A stretch of 64,000 nucleotides of DNA, from the NCBI GenBank assembly GCA_024500155.1, contig CM044872.1, positions 50,101,460 through 50,165,459 on the forward strand. The letters run 5' to 3'. The stretch is from Chenopodium formosanum. Its lineage: Eukaryota; Streptophyta; Magnoliopsida; Caryophyllales; Amaranthaceae. A model generated the notes under the pieces. It was given only the letters and a program-made list of their open reading frames with translations, was not told where the DNA came from and did not search any database. Every line of letters starts with the position of its first letter. The first letter of the stretch is position 1. Below, piece by piece: positions 31,002 through 42,984 of the stretch. Made by a program: the position numbers and the translations under genes.

Positions 31002-31071
31002 AGAGAGCCACAAGGGTCCAAGATCTCATGGAATCGGGAGAGAAGCACTAACTACTTGAGCTATCCCTCAC
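31002..31071 (-). mobile_element. tRNA-derived SINE-like copy 2, internally shortened
   Basis: The minus strand starts GAGGGATAGCTCAAGTAG, continues TTCTCTCCCGATTCCA and ends CCTTGTGGCTCTCT, as in copy 1. It lacks the roughly 19 bases that hold the B-box-like motif. Confidence 0.5.
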
Positions 31072-31106
31072 CCTCAATTAGTTTGAGACTTTGAGAAGAA
31101 ACAATA

Positions 31107-31420
31107 CTCCCTCCGTGTTTTTTTAAGTGTTACAGTTTGACCGGCACATAGTTTTAGGCAATTTAATTGACCTAAATAAAATAAGAGGTAAGTGGGGTAG
31201 TTTGGAGTATTAAAAAATTGTAAAAGAAAGATAGTGGGGTTAATAGTTTATTGAAAAGTAATGAATGTGAGAGGAGAAATATAATAAAACAAGTAGTAGT
31301 GGGTTTGGGTGGGGACCATGAGAGGAGAGAGATATAATATTTTAATGTAGCTTTTTGCCAAAAAAAGAAGTGTAACACTTATTTAAACACGGCTGAATTT
31401 GGTAAGTGTAACGGAGGGAG
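31107..31420. mobile_element. Stowaway-like MITE, 314 bases
   Basis: Left end CTCCCTCCGTGTTTTTTTAA, then GTGTTACA; right end GTAAGTGTAACGGAGGGAG. Both are bounded by TA (31105-31106 and 31421-31422). There is no coding capacity. Confidence 0.8.
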
Positions 31421-32491
31421 TATTGGACTTGTATAGTTGTATGTAATCAAACTTTCATCCAATGTATGACTTAATCATGCTTTATGAACATATACTTCAT
31501 ATCATAGTACTGTCTATACTTAGTATTTAAAAACTCAAACCAAAAAACACACATGTAATCATTCTATGACACTTTCCCATCTTCTTCACTTATTCAACCA
31601 AAAAAGCCACGTGTTTAAACCTCCCTATATTCAAGTCTTAACTCCTTCATTATGCTTCCTAAACTTTTCATATTTTCTTAAAAATAAATACAGTATTAAT
31701 ATTAATTAACCCACAAAAATCCAAACCAACAAAATAGAAATGCATTTTGAGCTTCTTCATCTCCCACGCAATTCATCTTCATCTCCCTTTTTAAATCAAC
31801 CTTTAATCAAGCTTAATTGTTCATTTTTCTTTAATTTTAGTCCCTCAATCTTCTTCACCCTTCATTAATAGCCTCATTTTGAATTCATTACTCCAAATAA
31901 TAATTCTTTAATCACTTAGAATTGTATGAGAGACAAAATTATTCATGCTCACAAACTAACTATCAAACAATATTCTGATCAACCATGTGTTCAAAATACA
32001 AAACTTTAGAAATTGTTCCTATAATAAGCCCGTACGTTGGATGGGCCAAAAGCCTAGTTTATTATAATAGCATGTTATCATCCTGACACATTATCAATCC
32101 CAAAAGAGCTAAAGGTGGGAACTGGGCACGCACATTGATTGAAAATTGAAAATTGAAAGATGAAGTGCCCGTTTTGTTCAGTTCAATTCAGTTTAATTCA
32201 GCTCCAATCAATTCAGTTCAATTCACTTTAGTTTCTAATTTCCTTCTTTCATAAACAATTTATTTCAGCTCTATTCAGTTCAGTTTAACCCCAATAGTTT
32301 AGTTAAATTGTTTTTTGTAAATCAAAACTGAAGTAAATTTGAAGAATTGTATGAAGCAAAAACCCCATACTAAAAGTGTGTTGACATTTGCATATATGAA
32401 GTAAATGCTCCTATCAAACACCTTCGTATGATAGAATTGTACGCAGTAAATGTCATCTGCAAGATTGCAATAATAGAGTCAATTGTTTTTT
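31421..32491. repeat. Repeat-derived spacer with CAGTTCAATTCAG words
   Basis: No gene. Sequence from about 32087 (CAAAAGAGCTAAAGGTGGG) to about 32370 (GAAGTAAATTTGAAGAATTG) recurs in rearranged form at about 47068-47160. Between these, tandem-like CAGTTCAATTCAGTTTAATT words resemble the inverted set at 47204-47310 and 47797-47935, so the blocks belong to one dispersed repeat family. Confidence 0.45.
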
Positions 32492-33117
32492 GGAAAAATT
32501 GTCAAAAATAATAGAAACTTTGAGAGGTCCACTAAAAATAAGTTAAACTTTTGATTATTTCTAAATAATACAAACTTTGAGGATGTCCGCTTTAAACAAG
32601 TCATTTTACCTGTAACCTACGATTAATTTTATTTTTCTTTTTAATAAATTCATTTAACAATGTAATTAACTCTTAATAACAACTTTAATTATTGTTAATT
32701 AACAATTACAGTATTTTTAAAAATTTTCTTCAAAAAAAAAATTTTAAAAAAACATTTCCTTCATCAGCCACCACCTTCTCCTGCCACCCCATCGAAAATA
32801 ACCAACCCCGCCCAACCCAATGAGACTCTTTCTCTCTCCTCCTCATCCTCCTCCACCCCCGTCGATGCCGCAATAATGGACAGCAACAAACTGCCACCGA
32901 AAAAATGAATCATCAACAAGCAAGATTTTGTAACAACACCGACCTCGAAACCACCAGAATTTAGCTTCGTCAGAGTTGTTGTCTGCTGCTCCTGCTCCCA
33001 CATTATCTTCCTAAAGTACCAACATCTTAAAATTTGTTTTAGTTTTGAATTAGGGTTTTGTTTTTGTGTAATTTGGTGTTTGATTTGATTTTGGGATAAT
33101 TGATTTTGGTGGGGGGC

Positions 33118-33799
33118 TGTTGTAATATAAGAAGTATTTTCAAGGCTATATTGAAATTAAAATAAGAAGATCGAAAAGATGATCTTATGACAACAAAAGA
33201 GTACGGTGTGTGGTGATGCAAATCACTGACTTGAAAACGAAATTCCGGCGCAACCGGGGTGCACAATTGTATTCGTCGGCACGTTCCCTAAGGTTAACAC
33301 ACCACTTCCACACAAAGGCACTTTTGGGTGGAAGGTTGGAGCCAAGTAACTTATGCCCAATATAGAGTATGTGTTTAAGCAAGCTTGTGTTTGATACGTA
33401 TTTCTTGTGTGTTTGATCAGAAAAATAACCTCCAATTTATAATGAAGATTGAAGAAGATGGAAGATCAAGGGGGAATCTTTTTAATCAATAACAAAATAA
33501 AATCAGAATAATCATGGTGATTAAAACACCATAACCAACCTCTTAAATGGGGGGTTACAAGAAATTAACCAAGAAAAGGAATCCAAGGGAACCGTTGGAG
33601 TCCAATGGACAAACTCGCGCCCAATCGGGTGGACACTCCCTTTTTCCAGACGTCTTCTCACGCCCGATCGGGAAGGTTTCGCCCGATCGGGCGGCGGAAC
33701 TCTAGAATTTTACGACTCTTCTCGCGCACGGTCGGGCGATGCCCGCCCGATCGGGCGCCCATATCTGACCCTTTAAATTTCCTTTCTTTATTTCCAACA
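33118..33799 (-). repeat. LTR (3' with respect to the element), 682 bases
   Basis: Near-identical to 40898-41602, with scattered substitutions and a shorter GC-rich block. It contains several CCCGATCGGG palindromes between about 33620 and 33765. Confidence 0.85.
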
Positions 33800-36601
33800 A
33801 TCCCCCACTAAAGGAAGGAAAGAAAAGCCAACGAAAGATGACGATAAGCAACATATTGGGCATAAGAGGATATCAATACATAACACTTAGATATTACATA
33901 AGTAATTTGAAATCTAGTGCTTAGTGAAATGAGGCATTGAACTACAAGTCTAAGGGTGGACAAACATTGAAACCCTTAAGACTCTTGATCATGGAGTGGA
34001 CGAACCTTGAAACTCTAAGATTAGTGCAAGACCCCCACAACACATACATCACTCCAAAAATTTAATTGAACACCGCGAAGAGATATGCTCTTCTATAGCC
34101 AAGCATATTCACCTTAGGTCTAGTGGAAGCTCTAGGAAATCAGCCCAAGTTTTCCATAGAAGATGGCTAGTCTTGACAACCACATAGGTGAATCACAAGC
34201 ACTTCTCAAAAGTACTTAGTTAATGGGGTTAAAACATGTTCATAAGAAGTCAACAAATGCTACATTGTAGCCATTAACCCCCACAAGGCCACTGATTCAT
34301 TAAAAGCTTAATGCTCAACCTCACAATAATCATAAACAACGGTGATCCAAAGTTTTAGTGCGTCCACTCAAACAATTGGATTCATTAAGAGTCAAAGAAC
34401 TCAACCTCAAACGATGGATCAATCAAGTGCGTTTCGAATAACACCAACCTAAATGGTTTATTGATCCATTAAGAACTCAAAAGAGCTCAATCTCATTCAA
34501 GCATTACAACACATGCCATAGGGATAGGAAAGGAATGCTTTTAATCTTTCCACATACGCTTAAGGCTTATCCCCCTCGACATTTTCACAAGTTATCAAGG
34601 ATTGTTACATATTCCAAATTCCTTACAATAATGCAAAATTATATTTGCTAGAATACTTTTCCAATAAGGAAAACTAGCATGTCACCAATATCAACTTAAT
34701 TTGCACAAATGGTTAGAAAAATGTGTCACATTCACCATTTAGATGAATAAAGTAACAAGCTAAGAAAACCCAAAACTTGGAATTTCAAACACTTATATAT
34801 TCAATCAAGTTCAATCCTTGACAATAACATAGCCACCGCATTAATGAACATATTTCATCAACCATCAAGCTCCAACACTTGCCTTCCGGAAACTTTTTTG
34901 AACAACTTTTCCCGAAAGCTAGTGTATTTCATAACCTTTGTACCTAAAAAGATACTTAGTAAAAGATGAAGCACAAACAACGTCAAAAATCATTCACTAA
35001 TAAAATTTGTAAAATATCATTTCACAAACATATGCTATGTTAAAATAGATTGCAATGCATGTCACTATTTATCACATTGCTAAGCGTATTAGCATACTCC
35101 ACTCAAGATATACTTTAAAACATCTTTAAAGTACACATAATTCATGATAATACAATACATATCTACTCAAGTGATGACATGAACTACAAACATCACATCA
35201 TCGCAAAAATATTTCCAATCATGAAACATGTATGACACTTCGGAAAAACCAAAAACTCATAATAATAATTATTATTCTCAAAATAATAAAACATATTGTC
35301 ATAATCAAATTCGTGAAAATTGCTCAACAAATTAGAAAGACAAGAAGTTCAAGAAAGTTATTTACTACAATTACACATGTGATTCTCAACACCACCACAT
35401 TACTCACATTGTAGAAATAACACAAAAATATATTACCTTGAAACAAGTAGTGAGAAACAAACTTAATCACAAGTATTAGATCCTCACAAGGTACTAACCA
35501 AACTCTTGTACCACTTTCTAGGAAATAAACTTAAGTTAACTCACACTTGAACTTTCAACTCACATTTCTTATCTTCAACATGGAACTCTCTAATCAATTC
35601 ACATAGGTCACCACTTAAAAGGTTTAACAAACTTCAACCTCTAGAAGAAAACTTATCATCAAGGACAAGGATCCAAAATAAATAAGTCATCTAAGTAAGA
35701 CCTACATTGTTCCATTAAGACAAGGAAAACAAAATAACCTTTACTCACAAGTTTAATTTAGCCTTGAACACTTCCAACAACACTTAGCGAATTGACATTG
35801 TAAAACCTTTAGAAGAATTATTAAGAAACACACTCCATAAAAAAAGATATGATAACTCTTAATTAAGCATGTTAGAAATGATCTAATGTATCCTCAATAA
35901 ATCTTCCAAGGTAGACAATCACTCATGTTATCAATTCATTAAATTAAGGATACAAACACTCTTCAAACATAGAGATGTCAAAACAACAAATCAAGGCAAA
36001 CAAATAATAGTTTTTTAGCACAGCTAGTCACTCATGTTTTGCATCAAATAGAAGAGAAACTAAAATTGATGCCTCTTATTCCTCCTATCATAAAACTTGT
36101 TCACTCAATAAACAAAATAAATACATAGAAGGAAAAATAGCAATCAAGAGACACGAGAATTCCAATATGCATAGCCAAATCACTTATTATATGTATAAAC
36201 ATGGCATAAGCATAAAATTGCTAAAAACGAATTGTTATAGTAAAGGAAATAATTCAATTGTGATGCATGGAGATTGCCAAATATTGTGGTACATGGAGAT
36301 AATCCAATAATCCAACAATCACATACAATAATCCAACATTGTGGTGTATGGAGATAAACCAATATTCACATACAAAGTCATGGAGCATAAATCAATTGCT
36401 TAAAAAGCAAAAACAAGATATTCCACAACCCAAGACTTAGAGTCCAACACTAATTCATCGTATTACTCTTTCCCCCACATTGGACGACAAAGGTCTTTCA
36501 CTAAGTATTGAAATTAGACATGAGAAACTCTACACATTTCACATGGGGCTCATAAGAACTAAATTCCTACAAGAAAATTCTATAAATTCATAGAACCATA
36601 A

Positions 36602-39199
36602 TGTAATTAACACCCTAGAAAACACCCTAGAAATTCCTTTCTTTTAAAATACCTGTTTTTCCCTGTTTAAAACTTTTAAATAGGAATATCTAAGACATTA
36701 CCGCCACCGTGAAAACGGTTAAGGCAACTATCAAAGACACACAGCGTAAGACTAATTTCAAAACAATTCAAACCAAGTCAACTTGAAATGTAAATCAACG
36801 AAAGTAATGTCAAACCAAAGTCAAACGAAGTAAAATATAATCAACTTACAACTTGGAACCATTGTAAGCCCTTATTAAAACAAACCGAACTCAAAACCCT
36901 TTTCGTTAGTCATGCATAATAATAAAGTCCTAAATAAATAAAGCAATAACACACGTTCATATACTTATAGAAACTAGCATAATTCGCTCGTCACTCATGC
37001 CCGTTCATGAATATGCTTCATCACCTGAAAAACTTATCTCTACTTGTTTCCACTACTCTCCATTAAAAATAGGTCATCATAGGGCCAAGATAAAGACAAG
37101 GCCAACAAACACACAAAACACACAATCAGCAAAGCTGAATACATAAGTGTAATTAACACACTAACATATAATTTCCTATCAACACACAACTTACCTCGTT
37201 GCACCTGTTTTTCAAGCATACAACATTCAATAAAATTTCTCACAGACACTACATAATATTTATTTAATGCTGACTACGCATCGAACGGGTTTCCCACTCA
37301 ACCTCCCCCAAACAAATTGAGGTTACCGACACGGGAGCTAACCGTGCCAGCATCAATAACCACACATAGGTGGCAGAATTCCTGCGCATAATAATAATAA
37401 AAGGTATGTACATCGTCCTGTACTCCATTAGAAGTTATGGTTAAATATAAAACCCCATAACCCCCCCATATATTCATACTCAAGGTATATACGTTCCAAG
37501 AGTTTTGATGCGTATCTCTTTCACGTTACGTTATTTACATATTATTAAACTTGGTGATGACTCTCAAACCATAATCATTCAATCAACAATAAATATTCAA
37601 ACAATCAAATATACCAATTTAATTCTTGAATAATTACTGACCATATAATATTTAATGTTGAATCCTTTTTAATTCTACCTCGGTGCCAATGACACCTTAA
37701 ACGCATAAAGCGCCACAAATCCTATCCCTCGGTGTTAAAAACACCTTAAGTGCACTAAGGCACCAACATACGATTTATTCCTCGTGTACATAGACACTTA
37801 TATAGCTCTTTCCTCATGCTTATAGCATCAATAAAAATTATATGAACCATATTAAAATTCATTTTCAATATTCCAGACCAAATTAAACATTTAGTTTAAT
37901 TAAACATGCTCTCTAACATGCCATAAATAAATAAGTGGTTCATAAATAATATTCCAAACTATTATTTTCCATTCAATAATCCATCACAAATAAATCATGT
38001 TTCATAATCCAATCACCAATAACATCCAAATCATAATTTCCATTCCAAACCTAGCATGATACTACTTGTAATCAATCAAACACATTTAGCATGCTACTAC
38101 ATCAACATAATTATATTAAGTACGCGAACGTACCTTGTATACGATCTAAAAATCGCCACGACTAATAAAAATCGCTCACTTCAAAGTCTCCTACAATTTA
38201 AAATCATAGAAGAGTATTAAAATTCACTCTACACAAATTTCCAGCAATATATACTATTATAAAACCCCTCATAATTTAATTAAAATAAGCTGAAATTATA
38301 TTTAAAACATCATACTTTAATCCCAATTAATGGGTAATTAAAATTCCTTAAAGAAACTTGATTTTAAATGCTCTATCAAAAATTCCAGCATTATATTTTA
38401 ATTAAAACTTGCTGTAATTAAGCCTTAAAACACTTTAATCAAAGGTCTAAACCATTATACATCATAACCCTTCAATAACTTACAAATCAAGAACCTAGGG
38501 TTTCAAAAATTGGGGCTTTTTAATTAAAAACATAATCTGAAAATTAATTAACATAATATTCATAATCAAACATCAAAAATCAAATCCCAAAATTCATAAT
38601 TAACAATTAGATTTAGGCATAAATTAGTTTTTAACAATAAAGATTAATTTTTTTTTATTCGAAAGGGGAGAGGGGCAGTGGCAGCCACCACGCCAGCTGC
38701 CAGCGCCGGTGGCTGCCTGCTGCCGGCGGCTGACACTGCTGGCGGCCGGCGGCCACCTGCTGCTGGTGGTCGGCGGTGGTGGTGAGGGGGAGCCGAAAAG
38801 AAGAAAAAGGGGAAGGGGAAAAAGAGAAAGAAAAAGAAAGAAAAATAAGGAGAAAGGAGAGAAAAGTTTACCTTGGGTTTTCTCCACTCTGGGCAAAGTT
38901 TGATTTGCCTCATATGTGGGATATTTATACCCCTTCTCTACAAACCCTTTTTCCCTAACTTTCCTCTTTTATTTTTCCTAATCCCATCCCTAATAAAACT
39001 TTACTAAAATAAAACTTTCCATAAATTAAACCCTAACTTAATTAAATTAATTAATTAAATAAACCTTCCTTTTATAAATATTTCCAAACTTATTTAAATA
39101 AATAATTAAAATACTTTAAATAAAATAATTCAATTTAATTAAATACTTCTCAAAATACTTATTTTAATTAAAATACGTATAAAAATACGAGGTATTACA
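36602..39199 (-). mobile_element. Solo LTR, about 2.6 kb, nested in the non-autonomous retrotransposon
   Basis: The ends are TGTAATTAACACCC (plus strand, left) and GGTATTACA (right), so both termini are TG...CA. An exact 5-base duplication CATAA flanks it (36597-36601 and 39200-39204). The minus strand starts TGTAATACCTCGTATTTT, and a TATAAATATCCC box lies about 280 bases in, so the LTR is probably read on the minus strand. The GC-rich stretch at 38660-38800 gives only simple Pro/Arg/Ser-rich ORFs. Such long LTRs fit Gypsy lineages; the lineage was not determined. Confidence 0.65.
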
Positions 39200-40897
39200 C
39201 ATAACCCACACATGCCAAAGTTAAGTCTAAAATCAAAACATAGTTGATAAAGGAGAAAAAATATGTGAACATACCTCGATGGTGCCTCTAATAATTTACC
39301 TTAACGATCAATGATGAACAACCCAATGACCACCACTTGTTGTGATTGTGCATCCACTAAGCATTTTTGAGCTTCTTGAAGCACATTTGGATCCATGTTC
39401 TTTACTTGAAGCATATTGGCATCATGTGGAGATTTACTAGGTATAACATTAAAAGAAATGAAATTCTTAAGAATCACTTTCCACACATAAAGAAATCGAT
39501 AATGATACTTTAGACAAATGCCAATACTAAACCAAATCAAACCAAGTAAGAACAAGAATGAGCAAAACATGCAATCAGAATTAATAACTCTTGAAGACTC
39601 TTTCCTAAGGTGGACAATTAAAGAAGTAAAATAATCTAACCATTGAATTAAATAATAATTCAAACATTATCATACTTCAAAAATTCATCACAAGTCTAAC
39701 ACAACTTAGTTAACACACTAATATATAAGATATCCACCAAAAGAATTTCAAAAGCAAAATTAATAGAAGTAGTACAATCATATATATATTCTTCAACAAG
39801 AACTATAGATTTATGCCATAATTAAGAGTCACAAAAACAACAACCATAATAACATTCTCCTATGGAGAAAAAATACACATATGACTCTTCACAAAATAAT
39901 CACATGATTCTAATTCAAAAACTTCTCATACTTAATAAATTGATAGAATTATTAACACAAGTTCTTGAAAAGAAGTATGCAAATTAAGCATTATGAGCAT
40001 GAACAAAGTTCCAAAAGCATGACATATACACATCATTGTATATATTTGCTATAAACAATAATCTTTGATAACATACTCAACATATATAACACATGATTCA
40101 TGGTTAAATTTATAAATCCTACAAGTTAACAAGTCATAAAAATTAACCATGAATTATCTATCAACATAGACAGGTAAACATTAGGTACTCAACATATTGC
40201 TAAAAGAAACTATTCTAAAGCAATAGCCTAATATTTACTTTCTCAATGAACAAAACAAGACATATGTTCTAACAACCAACAAATTGGTAAATAAAGTCAA
40301 TTAACATATTTCTAAGTACTAAGTTCAAACCACAAGCATTAGAACAAAGAAACAGAAATAATCATACCATGTAATATCACACATATATAACATGGATTAT
40401 ACTTTAGTCTATAAACTATTAATCATGTAACAAATACTACATTATTCATCTAATATTGTAATGCCAAAAATCACAACTCTTATATTTGCCAAGATGATTA
40501 TTAGAATTAAAATCACATGATAATCATAATCAAATTAAAATTAGTTTAGAAAGGACCTCTCTTGATTTAATTCAAGTGTCAAAGATGAGCATTCTCCGTA
40601 GTACGCCCAAATTTCCTCTCCAAAAATGCAGCTCAACTTTGAAGCCATAACTCCCAAACGTGAGCAGCTATCAACAATCCAACCGTTGAAAATGAAGCCT
40701 CATATGTCCCGAACAAGCTCCCAAAATTTCAGCCCAAAAGAAGAACGATTGACCTTTGATCGGGGACCGTTTCCGGGACTGCTCCCAGAAAAACGTGAAC
40801 AGAATTTTTCTTCAAAAAATAATTTTCTTTGCACATTTAATCTTTCGACCAATACCCAATTAGTAGCCAATGAAAATATATAATTTCGTTTTCAAAT

Positions 40898-41602
40898 TGT
40901 TGTAATATAAGAAGTATTTTTAAGGCTATATTGAAATTAAAATAAGAAGATCGAAAAGATGATCTTATGACAACAAAAGAGTACGGTGTGTGGCGATGCA
41001 AATCACTGACTTGAAAACGAAATTCCGGCACAACCGGGGTGCACAATTGTATTCGTCGGCACGTTCCCTAAGGTTAACACACCACTTCCACACAAAGGCA
41101 CTTTTGGGTGGAAGGTTGGAGCCAAGTAACTTATGCCCAATATAGAGTATGTGTTTAAGCAAGCTTGTGTTTGATACATATTTCTTGTGTGTTTGATCAG
41201 AAAAATAACCTCCAATTTATAATGAAGATTGAAGAAGATGGAAGATCAAGGAGGAATCTTTTTAATCAATAACAAAATAAAATCAGAATAATCATGGTGA
41301 TTAAAACACCATAATCAACCTCTTAAATGGGGGTTACAAGAAATTAACCAAGAAAAGGAATTCGAGGGAACCGTTGGAGTCCAACGGACAAACTCACGCC
41401 CGATCGGACGGACACTCCCTTTTTCCAAACGTCTTCTCGCGCCCGGTCGGGTGCCTGATCGGGCCCCCGGTCGGGCGGAGCTCGCCCGATCAGGCGACAG
41501 AACTCCAGAATTTTACGACTTTTCTCGCGCCCGGTCGGGCGATGCTCGCCCGATCGGGCGCCCATATCTGATCCTTTGAATTTCCTTTCTTTATTTCCAA
41601 CA
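40898..41602 (-). repeat. LTR (5' with respect to the element), 705 bases
   Basis: Partner of 33118-33799. It carries about 23 additional bases within the GC-rich palindrome block (41395-41565). Confidence 0.85.
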
Positions 41603-42173
41603 GGGTCTTGGTGAGGTTTTGTGAGCAAGGGGGCTTGGTGGGGTTCGCCAATAGTAGTGCGTAGTTGGAGATGGCTGGTTGGGGTGGGGGTGGTCGACAA
41701 GTGGCTGGTTTGAGTGGGAGATGGGTTTTTGGTGGTATTGCGGAGGAGGGAGGAATTTGGGGGAGGGGTTTCGGTGGTTCAGGCTAGCGCCGGGGGAGAG
41801 GGAAAGGGGTGATGTGTGGGGGAGGGGGGTCGGCGCTTGCACCGGGGAAGGGCATCTGAGCACGGTTGGTGTCGAGGGGCTGAGAAGGGTGGCAGCGGTG
41901 GCTGGGTTGGGTGGGGAATGGGTTTTTTATTAAAAAATATATAATATTATTAATAATAATCTTTTAAAAAAACGTTAAATACTCAAATCAAATTGCTAAA
42001 CCAATAAAATTTTGAACCGTGTTCCGTATAACCTACTAATCAAGTTACTAACCGGTTAAAACTTGTTTTAGGCAGAAACCACCCAAAATTTGTATTATTT
42101 AGAAATAATAAAAAATTTAACTTATTTTTAACGAACCGCTCAAAGGGGTTGTATTATTTTTGACAATTTTTTG

Positions 42174-42967
42174 AGTTTTTTTTGTTGGTAATTGAAGGGA
42201 GGGGAAAAAGTGTATTAAACTTTTTGCAAGACTATACTAACTTTTTACAAGAACCTATCTTAATTAAGAAGCATCAATTATCTCATAAAAAGAAAACACT
42301 TATCATATACTAGTATCATGTATTAAATTTGGTTTTTAAACTTTTATAATACTTTTGGAGTTTAGGGTACTTCCTGCCAAAAGTTAGGAGAAGTATATGA
42401 TGTAGATCCTTACTCTTTAGAAGTGCATGACATTTTTTTTTAATTAAGCATATTTTTACAATACTTGTTTTGGATTCAAATTTATGTATGATTCATTGGC
42501 AAATAGAATTGGCCACTGTCTACTGATATAAGCTAAACAATTGCACCAAAACATCAAGAAAGTTAGAAAGTGATAACAAAAACATCAAGCGTGCTTTTCA
42601 AAACTAAAGGTAAAATACTCAAAAATGTATACACATAATAAACATAAAATGTGATCCGTATAACCCAAGAAGGCTTAAAAGCCAAGTAGATAAGAGTTCC
42701 AGGTAGTATTTCCAAAGCAAAAGTCAAGCATCTTATTCAACATAATATAAGACATAATTTAACCAAGCCAGCAAGATGGTGATAGAGTCAGAGGCAGATC
42801 TAAGGTCAAAGTTATGAGGTCAATTGACCTCACTTGATTTTTTAAAAAAAATTTGTTAAAATATTTAAAAGATGATTGATTTAATTAATATGAGAGATAA
42901 TATAAAAATTATGAGTAATCTAATATCTACTTCGTATCAATACATTTATTTATATATGTTTATATAT
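42174..42967. other. AT-rich intergenic DNA
   Basis: No gene or bounded repeat was recognised. Confidence 0.4.
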
Positions 42968-42984
42968 TTGTTAATGTTATATAT

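Larger units (their letters stand above)
33118..41602 (-). mobile_element. Non-autonomous LTR retrotransposon, about 8.5 kb with an internal solo LTR
   Basis: Long direct repeats at 33118-33799 and 40898-41602 both begin TGTTGTAATATAAG and end TTTCCAACA. On the minus strand a polypurine tract (TAGTGGGGGAT) directly precedes the lower-coordinate LTR, so the element runs on the minus strand and its 5' LTR is the right-hand one. The flanking 5-mers are GGGGC and GGGTC (4 of 5 match). The inside is AT-rich and no gag-pol frame is visible. A 120-codon minus-strand ORF (39301-39663) was not recognised. Mobilisation in trans by a relative is inferred. Confidence 0.82.
32492..42173. mobile_element. 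Large inverted-repeat (Pack/MULE-like) element carrying an LTR retrotransposon
   Basis: The left terminal region GGAAAAATTGTCAAAAATAA and the words that follow (AACTTTGAG, ACTAAAAATAAGTT, CTTTAAACAAGT) recur as reverse complements ending at about 42173 (TTATTTTTGACAATTTT). The same terminal sequence bounds a small MITE at 51633-51985. Inside, apart from the nested retrotransposon, are GC-richer segments (32750-33003 and 41603-41935) that look like captured gene sequence. Superfamily uncertain, and no target duplication could be fixed for this copy. Confidence 0.55.

Noticed and set aside
33185..33435. Pairs of 65-75-codon ORFs repeated at 33.2 and 41.0 kb as a duplicated gene family
   Set aside because: They are the same LTR sequence read in minus-strand frames. 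The repeat is explained by the two LTRs of one element.
38644..38913. Pro/Ser-rich ORF of about 90 codons as a gene
   Set aside because: Low-complexity frames open on both strands because of GC-rich simple sequence, and it lies inside the solo LTR.
39301..39663. 120-codon minus-strand ORF as an internal gene of the retrotransposon
   Set aside because: No domain was recognised and no family match is known to me; the N-terminal two thirds is AT-rich chance-like sequence. It is mentioned only within the element.
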